From NCBI GenBank assembly GCA_046329515.1, contig JAXLUM010000002.1, positions 1,169,630 through 1,233,629 on the forward strand: DNA of 64,000 nt, written 5' to 3'. Of this stretch, positions 53,991 to 62,533 are shown piece by piece. This stretch comes from Bog-950 sp046329515 (GTDB lineage Bacteria > Bacteroidota > Bacteroidia > Chitinophagales > LD1). Made by a program: the position numbers and the translations under genes. The notes under the pieces are model-generated. The model was not told where the DNA came from. It did not search any database and worked only from the letters and a program-made list of their open reading frames with translations. Within the stretch, counting starts at the first letter, position 1, and each line of letters opens with the position of its first letter.

Positions 53991-54590
53991 CTATTGCGCT
54001 ACCTGCCACTCGTATAACTCTTTAGTGGTTTGCGGCACGTTACTCAAAACAATTTTAACAGGGCCTATGTTAGGGCACCAATAAAAGTCAGCCATGCAAA
54101 AAGGGCCACTGCTGTAATGGTAAAGTTGAGTTCGGAATTTGCGAACCCCTGTAAATGTGTTGCTTCCTATTGTCATGCTGCCATTAACCTGCTCTTCGCA
54201 CATTGCCGAACCATTACATTGGCCAGCCTGCATTGAAGGGTCAAGCACATTGCCTTGTATATTTATGGACTGCGACATCACTTCAAACCCTACCGGACTG
54301 CTGTAAAATGTAATCGTATCCGTGTCTTTTACTATAGTTGCCAAGTATCGCTGAGTCAACATCTGACCTTTACATTTTACATTTGAAAATCCTTCCTCAA
54401 TTTGTAAGTTATAATCTACTAGAAAAAGGGTATCAAAAGTGTTATAAGCTGAATCCCTATATACCCAATAACTGCCGGATTTAAAGAGATAAGGTGATGA
54501 TGATTCAGGTATATAATGTTGTTTACAGGCTATACGGCAACCACACAATAAAATTGAGATTAGAATAGATAAAGAAAAAGTGTTTTGCAT
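53991..54590 (-). CDS. Lipoprotein, unknown function
   Basis: A protein of 199 residues with a Sec signal and a lipobox-like L-L-C-G-C (Cys at residue 18), then C-R-I-A-C-K. It has about eight Cys in all, several of them near E-E-Q-V-N-G-S. No family recognised. It stands upstream of mfd on the same strand. Confidence 0.72.
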   Translation of the reverse strand: MQNTFSLSILISILLCGCRIACKQHYIPESSSPYLFKSGSYWVYRDSAYNTFDTLFLVDYNLQIEEGFSNVKCKGQMLTQRYLATIVKDTDTITFYSSPVGFEVMSQSINIQGNVLDPSMQAGQCNGSAMCEEQVNGSMTIGSNTFTGVRKFRTQLYHYSSGPFCMADFYWCPNIGPVKIVLSNVPQTTKELYEWQVAQ

Positions 54591-54628
54591 GCGTTGGAAA
54601 CGCCGTCAAAATGAACTTATTGCACCTG

Positions 54629-55228
54629 CTAATCGTTCTTCGGCAAAATCCATGGCCTGTAAGGCGGAAAGCTATCTGTTTCCGGATTCCATGGCTTTAA
54701 ACTATCGGGATTGCCTCCCGGTTTTGGTAAAGGCGGAAGGTAATAGTAACCAGGGCCGGGAATTTTGAAACCTTTTTTCAAACCAAAGGGATCAAACAAG
54801 TCAATGGTGTAAACAGTTCCGCACTTACACATTACGGTGTATTCAGCTGCTTCATCCATCCGGTAATACTCCTTATTCTTTGCCTGGTTGTAACAGCTTT
54901 TGTTTGCAGAATCGCAGCTTTCGGGTTTCATGCATATGGGAAGGCTATCCTTATAAACACTTACTATGCGCCATTTTTCAGGTGATGATTTTGGCTCTAT
55001 CCAGGGAAAATCAAAACCAAAACGGCCATTAGCATCGGTGGTTACTACATTCACAATTTTCTTGTTCCCCTTTATAATTTCTACGGTAACATCATACGGT
55101 GGTAAAACGGTGCCTTTGCATTCGGTAGTAGCGGTTACGCGCCCCTTAACTTCAAAGGTGTTAAAGTCTGTACACGATGATAGCAGCATACAAAACACTG
55201 CGGCCATAAATAAGTAAGGGTTTTTCAT
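54629..55228 (-). CDS. Lipoprotein with carboxypeptidase-regulatory-like beta domain
   Basis: A protein of 199 residues with lipobox L-S-S-C (Cys at residue 18). A beta-sandwich follows: V-K-G-R-V-T-A-T-T-E, then V-V-T-T-D-A-N-G-R-F-G-F-D-F, as in CarboxypepD_reg-like or transthyretin-like domains. A Pro/Asp-rich C-terminus (P-P-Y-R-P-W) follows. The ATG at 55228 is chosen because it begins the lipoprotein signal; a longer start would overlap the upstream gene. Confidence 0.78.
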   Translation of the reverse strand: MKNPYLFMAAVFCMLLSSCTDFNTFEVKGRVTATTECKGTVLPPYDVTVEIIKGNKKIVNVVTTDANGRFGFDFPWIEPKSSPEKWRIVSVYKDSLPICMKPESCDSANKSCYNQAKNKEYYRMDEAAEYTVMCKCGTVYTIDLFDPFGLKKGFKIPGPGYYYLPPLPKPGGNPDSLKPWNPETDSFPPYRPWILPKND

Positions 55229-55298
55229 AACCTGAGTTTCCAGAAAGGTAAGGCATAAAGCCATTGGTGCATCCCACAGGCCTGAAATTATTTTTACG

Positions 55299-55925
55299 CT
55301 ACAAACCCAGTTGCCTTTTACATTTTGCACACGGCATTATGCCTTCCGCATCTATGGTCGTAATTTTTTCTACGGCATCGGCCATTACGCAGCTTTCATT
55401 TTTACAATGGGGCAACCCCAGGTTGTGCCCAAATTCGTGAACCGCAATTTTGGCTAAACGGCTTTGTGCTAAGGCTTTATCCGTTCCTAAACGAAAAGAA
55501 GAAACAATGCAGCTTTTTCCCGGGCAATAGCCTAATCCGAAAATGCCGAAATCGGTATATCGGCTTTTAGGCTCCAGTGTCCTTCCCAATCCATCTGTTT
55601 TGGTAGTAGAAATATCAAGACCTGTAAGCCCTATGATGTAATCGGCGCTATCGGGTTTACGTTCAGCCAACCAAGCAATAAGTTTATCCGCCCTATAACG
55701 CGGGGTTTTTACATTAATGAATGCAGAGGAGGGCGGTTCAACAGGCGCTAAAACAACCACTTTAATATGGTAAACAGAATCCAATGCTTTGCTCGCTACG
55801 TTTATTTCCACTTTGGTAATAGTGCCTATGGGTTGTATAGCTACCGTAGTAATGCCCTTTTGCACTTGCGCAGGCTTGCAGGCTGCTAAAAAAAGAAGAG
55901 GTATAAGCCGCAAAATTTGAAGCAT
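55299..55925 (-). CDS. Archaemetzincin-family metalloprotease, lipoprotein form
   Basis: A protein of 208 residues with lipobox L-A-A-C (Cys at residue 16). The full archaemetzincin signature is present: H-E-F-G-H-N-L-G-L-P-H-C (163-174), C179, M181, then C-A-K-C (199-202) after exactly 17 residues. Two zinc sites are expected. Most archaemetzincins are cytosolic; this one is anchored in the outer or inner membrane on the periplasmic or surface side. It may form a unit with the lipoprotein downstream (55228). Confidence 0.9.
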   Translation of the reverse strand: MLQILRLIPLLFLAACKPAQVQKGITTVAIQPIGTITKVEINVASKALDSVYHIKVVVLAPVEPPSSAFINVKTPRYRADKLIAWLAERKPDSADYIIGLTGLDISTTKTDGLGRTLEPKSRYTDFGIFGLGYCPGKSCIVSSFRLGTDKALAQSRLAKIAVHEFGHNLGLPHCKNESCVMADAVEKITTIDAEGIMPCAKCKRQLGL

Positions 55926-55997
55926 GGAACTATAACGTATTGGCTGTTATTAAATTACAATTTCAGTCCGGCCTCAGTCAAAATGGTTCGTATTGCT

Positions 55998-56005
55998 TAA
56001 ATTTG
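55998..56005 (+). promoter_or_regulatory. -7 box of nfu
   Basis: TAAATTTG is a perfect TAnnTTTG match, 19 bp before the ATG. Confidence 0.68.
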
Positions 56006-56024
56006 TGCCCGCAATTACGAAAAA

Positions 56025-56612
56025 ATGGACGCAAACAGCATAGTAGAGATATATACGGAAATGACTCCTAACCCCGAGAGTTTGAAGTTTGTAACGAACA
56101 AACATATTCTGCCCAATTTCCAATTAGACTTTCGCAGCAAGGAAACAGCAGGAGGTTCAGCCCTGGCAAAAATGCTTTTTGAAATACCCTTTGTAAATGG
56201 TGTATTTATAGCCAACAACTTTGTAACCATTACCAAAAAGGCAGAATACGATTGGTTTGAAATTACACCTGAGTTGAAGGAAGCGGTTAAGGGCTTTTTA
56301 CAAAGCGGAAAAAAGGCAGTGGATGATTCGTTGTTGCCTAAAGATATACTACAAACGCAAAACCCGGCCCCAGCTAATAACGACCCCGAGGCAAAAATAA
56401 AGGAGCTGTTAGATAAATATGTAAAGCCTGCCATACAGATGGACGGTGGCCATATTGAGTTTAAAAGTTTTGAGCAGGGGGTAGTGCGACTTAGCCTGCA
56501 AGGTTCTTGCAGTGGTTGCCCTTCTTCTACCATAACACTAAAAAGCGGAATTGAAGGCCTGCTGAAGCGTATGGTGCCTGAAGTAGAAGAGGTAGTGGCC
56601 GACGCTGAATAA
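56025..56612 (+). CDS. nfu: NifU/Nfu-type Fe-S carrier protein
   Basis: A protein of 195 residues. Residues 10-100 are the Nfu N-terminal domain (T-P-N-P-E-S-L-K-F). Residues 125-190 are the NifU C-terminal domain with G-S-C-S-G-C-P-S-S (Cys162 and Cys165 bind the cluster). It delivers [4Fe-4S] clusters to target proteins. It has its own -7 box. Confidence 0.95.
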   Translation: MDANSIVEIYTEMTPNPESLKFVTNKHILPNFQLDFRSKETAGGSALAKMLFEIPFVNGVFIANNFVTITKKAEYDWFEITPELKEAVKGFLQSGKKAVDDSLLPKDILQTQNPAPANNDPEAKIKELLDKYVKPAIQMDGGHIEFKSFEQGVVRLSLQGSCSGCPSSTITLKSGIEGLLKRMVPEVEEVVADAE

Positions 56613-56645
56613 AAAACATACCTATATTAGTGGAAACTTCCACGC

Positions 56646-58922
56646 CTGAAAAAGCACTTCAATAAGCTTCCCCTTATTCTATGCTTTCTGTTAGCTATAG
56701 CCTTTAGCATTAAGGGCTTACGCGAACCTGACCTTTGGTGGCAAATAAGAACCGGTGAATGGATACTGCAGAACCATACTGTGCCAAAGCAGGATGTGTT
56801 TAGTTACACTTATGCGGGGGCTGAATGGATTAATATTAAATGGGGCTTTGAAGTTCTTGCTGCTGTTATTACGCACACCTTAGGTGCAGAATTTATTTTC
56901 CTGCTTCAGGCAATAGTGGTTTGCGCTATTCTCTTTATTCTTTTAAAAAGTGCAGCACTTTACTTAACCGCAAAGGTTGATGATAACCCTAAGCACATTC
57001 TGTTTGCTATTGCCTGCTTATTTGTCCTGCTTGCTTCTGAGTATCGTTTTAATGGCAGGCCTGAAATGTTCAGCCATTTGTTTGCTGTTGTGTTTTTGTT
57101 TCTGTTGTTGAACTATAGAAACGAAAATTCAAACCGCTTATTCTGGTTAATTCCTTTGCAAATACTGTGGGCCAATATGCACGAGGCCTTCGGTATGGGT
57201 ATTGTTATGATAGGTGTTTTTGTTGTAGCTGCCTGGATGGAGTATGTTTTAACCATAAAACAAAAACTGAATACTCGTCAGCATAAACCGCTTAAGATTA
57301 CTATGCTGCTGTTAGGGGCAGTGTTAGGCCTTATGCTAAACCCAAATGGCGTTAAGTTGCTCACGCGCCCCTTTTCTATTCTTAACCAGGTATACGAAAA
57401 TAAATTCAGTACAGAACTGCTTGACTTTAGTCGAAGGGAGTTTTGGCAATTCAATTCGTACGTAGCGGTTGCTATAGTGCTGGTAACTGCCATAGGCGTG
57501 TACCTGCATTTCAGGAATATAAAATCAAAGGAAAGTAAGCTGAAGCTCTTTGTGGAACACTTTGGTATTGGGTATTTGCTGCTGTTGCCTGCTTTCTTGT
57601 ATCTGGCATTAACGGCTTATCGCAACATCATTTTTCTGGCACTAATTACTTTCCCACTTTTCGTTTTTGCATTACATGCTTTATGGGCGCGCTTTAAAGT
57701 TTTGCAAAGCAAGGCTAACATGGTACTTGGGGGTGTAAGTGTTATTGGGTTATTGCTTTACGGAACAGTGGTAAGCAATAAGTATTACGAATTGACCGGC
57801 AGCCACGATAAATTCGGCTTGCAGGTATTTACAAGTTACAATCCGGTTGGGGCGGCAAACTTCATTCATGCCAATCATATTGCGGGCCCTTTCTTCAGCG
57901 ATTATCTCACTTCCTCCTATCTGCTGTATGCTTTGCAGCCCGACTTTAAAACATTTATTGACCTGCGGGATTTAGATGTTTTTCCTTCAGAGTTCTTTAA
58001 TAAGTACGCCACAGCAATTACCTATCCTGAAGAGTTTGTGCGCTTAGATTCAGCTTATAGGTTTAACTGTATTGTGCTTTACCGTCCGCAGTTTGCTGCT
58101 ATCCATAGTTATTTAAATAGTGAAAGCCGCTTTAAGTTGGCATATGCCGATGCTGTTGCCTGTGTGTTTATACCAAAGAAGGACAGTAGTGAAGTTTCTC
58201 CGGCTGTCTTTTCTGCCTTGCCTTCATCAGCGCATGGAAACCTTAGTACCGTAGTAAACCATGTACTCAATCCACTTTTTAAAGGGGAGGATGCAGATAA
58301 TGATGAAACCGACTATTTAGCTGCTGCTTATTTTACTACTATAGGAAGATTGGATGCAGCTGAAGATTATGCAAAACGTTCTGCTTTAAGTAAAAAGCAA
58401 GCCTATAAAGGGCTGGAGGTGTTGGGTGAGGTTTATTATAACAGGGCGCTGCAGGCTACGACGAAAGAGGAAAAGATGCAATTGCTTAGCTCATCTGCTT
58501 CATATTATAATCAAGCGCTGGCGCAACAAAGTGATTATGCTCCCGCCTATCTTGGCCTTGGTGCAGTTTATTTCCAGCAGCAAAACATTACTACTGCGCT
58601 CGATAATTTTGATAAGTGTCTTTCTTTGGATAAGGAAAACCTGAATGCTAATATTTTCGCAGCAGAATGTTGTAAGTACTTTATAAATCTGAACAACAAC
58701 CAATCATCAGGCTATGTAGAGCGGGCTATAGACTATTACCGCACTGCAGACAAAATAAATCCACATAATCCTACTATTGAGCTTAATCTCGGCTTTCTGT
58801 ATTTCCGTCAGAACAATTGCGATAAGGCAACACAGTATCTTAAAAACCTGGTAGACTATCCCGGTCTTTCACCCCAGGAGCGCCAACAGGCTAAGGGGTG
58901 CCTACAAAAATGCGGTGGCTAA
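56646..58922 (+). CDS. Large membrane protein with C-terminal TPRs; start uncertain
   Basis: The first standard start (GTG at 56781) gives 713 residues but cuts off L-R-E-P-D-L-W-W-Q-I-R-T-G-E-W-I-L-Q, which I recall as conserved in the family. The frame is open back to 56631 with no ATG, GTG or TTG; CTG at 56646 is the best candidate (758 residues). Alternatively, a GTG at 56630 in another frame reads V-E-T-S-T-P-E-K-A-L-Q and would need a single frameshift. About ten TM helices (to about residue 350) precede a periplasmic part and three or four TPRs (residues 600-740). Confidence 0.75.
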   Translation: MKKHFNKLPLILCFLLAIAFSIKGLREPDLWWQIRTGEWILQNHTVPKQDVFSYTYAGAEWINIKWGFEVLAAVITHTLGAEFIFLLQAIVVCAILFILLKSAALYLTAKVDDNPKHILFAIACLFVLLASEYRFNGRPEMFSHLFAVVFLFLLLNYRNENSNRLFWLIPLQILWANMHEAFGMGIVMIGVFVVAAWMEYVLTIKQKLNTRQHKPLKITMLLLGAVLGLMLNPNGVKLLTRPFSILNQVYENKFSTELLDFSRREFWQFNSYVAVAIVLVTAIGVYLHFRNIKSKESKLKLFVEHFGIGYLLLLPAFLYLALTAYRNIIFLALITFPLFVFALHALWARFKVLQSKANMVLGGVSVIGLLLYGTVVSNKYYELTGSHDKFGLQVFTSYNPVGAANFIHANHIAGPFFSDYLTSSYLLYALQPDFKTFIDLRDLDVFPSEFFNKYATAITYPEEFVRLDSAYRFNCIVLYRPQFAAIHSYLNSESRFKLAYADAVACVFIPKKDSSEVSPAVFSALPSSAHGNLSTVVNHVLNPLFKGEDADNDETDYLAAAYFTTIGRLDAAEDYAKRSALSKKQAYKGLEVLGEVYYNRALQATTKEEKMQLLSSSASYYNQALAQQSDYAPAYLGLGAVYFQQQNITTALDNFDKCLSLDKENLNANIFAAECCKYFINLNNNQSSGYVERAIDYYRTADKINPHNPTIELNLGFLYFRQNNCDKATQYLKNLVDYPGLSPQERQQAKGCLQKCGG

Positions 58923-59711
58923 TTACAGGTAATATTTAAGGTGGTGCTCCTTTAAATGCTTTTCAGCGTTGCGGTAGTTGGGCATTACTTTTTCTACTAC
59001 GCTCCAAAAGCGCGGTGAATGATCATGATGCACCAGGTGCGCTAACTCATGAATATATACGTAGTCAATAACGTTAGGCGGGGCAAACATTAAACGTACA
59101 GAAATAACCAGGTGGCCGTTATGCGAGCAATGCCCCCAAAAGCTGGTGGCATATTTTGTTTTAATGCTTTGTATGTTCTTTTTAAAAAGGCGATTGTTAA
59201 GGTCGTGTATCCTTTCGCTTATTATAGGCTGAAAAAATTTACAAAGGCATTTTGCCACCAGGTACGATGAGGTGTTTTCCTCGGCTTCCTTACTTAGGCC
59301 CTTGGCTATACTAAGAAGAATGTTGTTGCCGAAAATTTTAGCACTGCTGCGTTTGCCATCCTGGTAAAAAATGGAAATCACAAATTCATGTGTGCCTACT
59401 TTAAGCACTTCGCCATTTACATACTTGCGCTGCGGCAGGCTATCCAGTAACTCCGGTTTATCACCTAACTTTTCTTTTGCCCACTTTAAAAGGTGGTCAA
59501 GATGTTTGCGCTGTTCTTCTTTGGTTTGGCGGTCGTTAATGCGCAGCAGTATGCCGTTTTTATTAACGGTAACCCGGTTGTTAAAGCGCGTTTCAAACAA
59601 AATGCGTACAGGTATAAGCTCACCCTCAACATCAATCTCAAATTTCTGTTGTATGGGTTCCTCCTCCTTTGCAGGTATTGGGGCCGGTTTGTCAAACAGG
59701 GAAAGCAACAT
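58923..59711 (-). CDS. YgjP-type (DUF45/M48-like) metallopeptidase
   Basis: A protein of 262 residues. The zinc motif is Y-I-H-E-L-A-H-L-V-H-H-D-H-S-P-R-F-W, typical for this family, preceded by W-G-H-C-S. Function of YgjP proteins is unknown (a UTP pyrophosphatase activity has been proposed). It stands alone; its stop is next to the stop of the convergent TPR membrane gene. Confidence 0.9.
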   Translation of the reverse strand: MLLSLFDKPAPIPAKEEEPIQQKFEIDVEGELIPVRILFETRFNNRVTVNKNGILLRINDRQTKEEQRKHLDHLLKWAKEKLGDKPELLDSLPQRKYVNGEVLKVGTHEFVISIFYQDGKRSSAKIFGNNILLSIAKGLSKEAEENTSSYLVAKCLCKFFQPIISERIHDLNNRLFKKNIQSIKTKYATSFWGHCSHNGHLVISVRLMFAPPNVIDYVYIHELAHLVHHDHSPRFWSVVEKVMPNYRNAEKHLKEHHLKYYL

Positions 59712-59779
59712 AATACGCTAATGCGAAAATCAGATAAACAACAGTGAAATCAGGAAACTTTTTTCCACAGCAGCAGCGA

Positions 59780-60151
59780 CTAGTTATCGCTATCGCCTTT
59801 GCCCATTTCCTTTTTTATGCGGCGTATCTCTTTACGGCTAACACCGGTTTCGTTTGATATTTCGCCCACTGTTTTTCCCTCGTTAATCAGGTCGCGTATC
59901 TTTTCCTCATAATCACTTTGAAAAATTTGCGGCTTGCTGGGCTCATCGCGCTTATAAGTGGGCTCTTTAGCTTTGGGCTCAGCAAAATTAGGCGTGCTTT
60001 TAAATGGGTGCCAAAAGAACAGCACGAATACCAGTATCGCTATTATGGCAAGCCATACCAACCACTTTTTCTTAAAGCTGATACTATCATTGCCTGCCGC
60101 TTGTGCTTGCGGTGTATTTTGCGGGTTGGCATTTGGGCCTGGGGTTTCCAT
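59780..60151 (-). CDS. Membrane-anchored helix-turn-helix protein
   Basis: A protein of 123 residues. A Gln/Asn/Pro-rich N-terminus is followed by one TM helix (28-47) and a charged linker; residues 88-118 (V-G-E-I-S-N-E-T-G-V-S-R-K-E-I-R-R-I) are a clear HTH. DNA binding at the membrane is suggested, like ToxR/CadC types. The C-terminal HTH side should face the cytosol. No family recognised. Confidence 0.8.
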   Translation of the reverse strand: METPGPNANPQNTPQAQAAGNDSISFKKKWLVWLAIIAILVFVLFFWHPFKSTPNFAEPKAKEPTYKRDEPSKPQIFQSDYEEKIRDLINEGKTVGEISNETGVSRKEIRRIKKEMGKGDSDN

Positions 60152-60172
60152 ATTTAACTTTTCAGCCTGAAA

Positions 60173-60205
60173 ATTAAAAACCCTGCTGTAAAATTTACAA
60201 CAGGG
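60173..60205 (-). terminator. Terminator after the YkuK-like gene
   Basis: CCCTGCTGTA and TACAACAGGG form a stem with one mismatch, with a T-run on the - strand. Confidence 0.8.
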
Positions 60206-60229
60206 CTCAAGTAGCAGAAGTTAAGGGCT

Positions 60230-60724
60230 TTATACCACGTAGTTGGCACAGCAACTTGCTGCGTGTGCATCAGGTTTAGCCTTAAAGGTAAAGCCCATGC
60301 TCAAAATGTAGCCCATCGCCTCACTTAAGGCTGTATTAGAGCCAAAGCGGGGGTTAGTATTAATATCAGCATGCACTTCCAGTTCGGTGCCGTATTTGTC
60401 AAATAGCGGACACAGGTGATAAGCAATTTCAATAGAACGTGCTACCTCGGTTAGCAGTCTTTCTTTTAAGGTCATTTTTTGGGTGGTTTTCATGTTATTA
60501 ATGAACATAAACCCGCCGCGCCCCTTGCGTAAAAAAACAATTACGGTGGCAAACTCTGTTTCAGCGCCACGCACCTGTGAATCGGTACCAATACAAATTT
60601 TGATTGGATTACCCGCTTCGCGTTCACTTATTAAGGACTTCTCCACCGCATCCGCCACGGGCATTTGAATATTGGAACCATCTAAGCGGTGCCATTTACT
60701 CTTAAGTACAGATTCCATAAGCAT
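60230..60724 (-). CDS. YkuK-family (DUF458) RNase H-like protein
   Basis: A protein of 164 residues. It shows I-K-I-C-I-G-T-D-S-Q-V-R-G (an RNase H-like Asp strand) and H-A-D-I-N, then H-A-A-S-C-C-A. This matches the DUF458/YkuK family, which has a predicted RNase H-like fold but no known substrate. A start at 60718 is also possible. Confidence 0.85.
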   Translation of the reverse strand: MLMESVLKSKWHRLDGSNIQMPVADAVEKSLISEREAGNPIKICIGTDSQVRGAETEFATVIVFLRKGRGGFMFINNMKTTQKMTLKERLLTEVARSIEIAYHLCPLFDKYGTELEVHADINTNPRFGSNTALSEAMGYILSMGFTFKAKPDAHAASCCANYVV

Positions 60725-61042
60725 TACATGTTTTGGTTTACTAAATTTAAGAACAGATAATCCTCAAATTCCATTCCACCAACTTCTTTTTTCAACAGGG
60801 CATGACGGCTGTTGCATGCCTTGTTCTTCATTGATAAACATCATGGATACGGCGTTGCATAATTAACAACGGGGCAAGGGCTATTAACAAATTTTTCTCA
60901 TTCACATTAAACCTGCGCAATGTTTTACGGTCAATAATTACAGATGCGCACTCGCCAAATGCGATAGCGCTCTATACAGTTTCATACGGATTTAGGGTTA
61001 ATAGGTGGTTCCGGTTGCTACGCACAGCCGGGATTTTTTCTT
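60725..61042. other. 318-bp intergenic region, no gene seen
   Basis: No convincing reading frame is present. Near the right end, CCGGTTG-loop-CAGCCGG at 61013-61034 is followed by GATTTTTTC on the + strand. This looks like a + strand terminator although no + strand gene precedes it; a small RNA is possible, but I see no good -7 box. Confidence 0.5.
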
Positions 61043-61411
61043 TTACAGAAATTTGGCAACAAAAAAGCCGGCGGCCACGGCCAGGTAGCATACCACCATG
61101 TTAAGCAAAACATTTAACGCGGCCAGTTTAACATTGCCGGTGGTTAGCAGATAATAATTTTCGTAACTAAAGGTGGAGAAGGTGGAGAAGCCTCCGCAAA
61201 AGCCGGTTACTACAAAAAATTTAAGGTTGTTGTTATCTACCTGTTTTTGAAAAACAAGGCCAAGGGTAAGCCCTAATACTAAGCTGCTTACTGTGTTTGA
61301 TAGAAAAGTGGATATAGGGAAAGTGCCGGGTTCGGCAGGGAAAAATTTTGAAAAACCTAAACGGGCTAAACTGCCTAAACCACCTCCTATAAAAACAAGG
61401 ATGTAGTTCAT
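61043..61411 (-). CDS. crcB: Fluoride efflux transporter CrcB/Fluc
   Basis: A protein of 122 residues with four TM helices. The opening I-G-G-G-L-G-S-L-A-R and the motif G-F-C-G-G-F-S-T-F-S-T-F-S are typical of CrcB/Fluc channels. It exports F-. The start at 61411 overlaps the stop of the previous gene by 4 bp (ATGA), so it is translationally coupled to a glycan-lipid transferase gene, an odd partner. Confidence 0.95.
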   Translation of the reverse strand: MNYILVFIGGGLGSLARLGFSKFFPAEPGTFPISTFLSNTVSSLVLGLTLGLVFQKQVDNNNLKFFVVTGFCGGFSTFSTFSYENYYLLTTGNVKLAALNVLLNMVVCYLAVAAGFFVAKFL

Positions 61412-62520
61412 GCAACTTTGTTTTGCATGGCAACTTCGCGCTTGCGCTTCCCTATGTTGTACAGTATCTGTATTAAAACAAACACCAGGAAGAAATAAGC
61501 AAATGCGCCAAACGTTATGGCCCAGGTCCATTCTATCCATCCCAACACCATCAACAGTACTATGGGCAATGAAGTAAGCGAAAGGCAGGCAAGTGTTATA
61601 GCTACCAGCTTATCTGAAAGGCCAAGGTACGCCAGGTGGTGAGTGATATGATCTTTACCACCAACAAATGGCAATTGCTTGCGCATTAACCTGCGGATGG
61701 TTACTGTAGTAGTATCAATTAACGGAACGATAAATAGCAGCATAGGCACTACAAACTGCTTAAGTTGTATCCATTCGCTTGAGCCTTCATCTTTAAAATT
61801 CCAGAAAAATAAAATACTGGTAGAGGCCAAAAAAACACCAAGGAACTGACTACCTGTATCGCCCATGTATATGCGGGCGGGGTTCCAGTTAAAATACAAG
61901 AAACCACTTAATGCTCCCAGCACGCCTACCAGCATTACCAGGTAAAAGGTGTTAGGTGTAAATCCAAATACCGCAATAATACTTATTAGGCTAACAATAA
62001 TGGACATGGATATGGTGGTAGTAATGGAGTCCATATTGTCAAGCATGTTAATGCTGTTCATTAGGCCTATAACCCACATGGCTGTAATGCCAAAATCTAC
62101 CGCAGCATTGCCTGTAAGCTTAATATAGACATCTGATACAATGAGGATAAAGGCACAGCTTAACTGCGCAATAAATTTGGCCAAAGGGTTGGTGTTGTAG
62201 GCGTCATCCGCCAGGCCCAGCATAAAGCCCAAACTGCAGGAGCCTATAATGCCTATCAGGTGCTTATCGAATAAATAGGCTGATTCCCTTGGTAAGGTGC
62301 CGATAACTGAAATAGAGATAAGAAATACAATGAAGAAGGAAATGCCACCAATAGCAGGCTTAACATTGGCCGACCAACGGATTTGATCGGTACCTGCTGC
62401 ACGTGCGCCCAGGTTAACTGAAAACTTTAAAAACAACCAGTTGATCAGAAAGGAAAAGAAGGTGCATATTAAGTAAAACACCACCAAAAAGATGATGATA
62501 TATTGTCCTTCCAGATTCAT
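61408..62520 (-). CDS. Undecaprenyl-phosphate sugar-1-phosphate transferase (WecA/MraY-like)
   Basis: A protein of 370 residues with about ten TM helices. The family motifs L-A-D-D-A-Y, N-M-L-D-N-M-D-S and G-D-T-G-S-Q-F-L-G are clear, and G-G-K-D-H-I-T-H-H-L stands for the His loop. It loads the first sugar-phosphate onto undecaprenyl phosphate for a surface glycan. It lies 13 bp after the Wzc-like gene. Confidence 0.92.
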   Translation of the reverse strand: MNLEGQYIIIFLVVFYLICTFFSFLINWLFLKFSVNLGARAAGTDQIRWSANVKPAIGGISFFIVFLISISVIGTLPRESAYLFDKHLIGIIGSCSLGFMLGLADDAYNTNPLAKFIAQLSCAFILIVSDVYIKLTGNAAVDFGITAMWVIGLMNSINMLDNMDSITTTISMSIIVSLISIIAVFGFTPNTFYLVMLVGVLGALSGFLYFNWNPARIYMGDTGSQFLGVFLASTSILFFWNFKDEGSSEWIQLKQFVVPMLLFIVPLIDTTTVTIRRLMRKQLPFVGGKDHITHHLAYLGLSDKLVAITLACLSLTSLPIVLLMVLGWIEWTWAITFGAFAYFFLVFVLIQILYNIGKRKREVAMQNKVA

Positions 62521-62533
62521 ATAACCAATTTAC

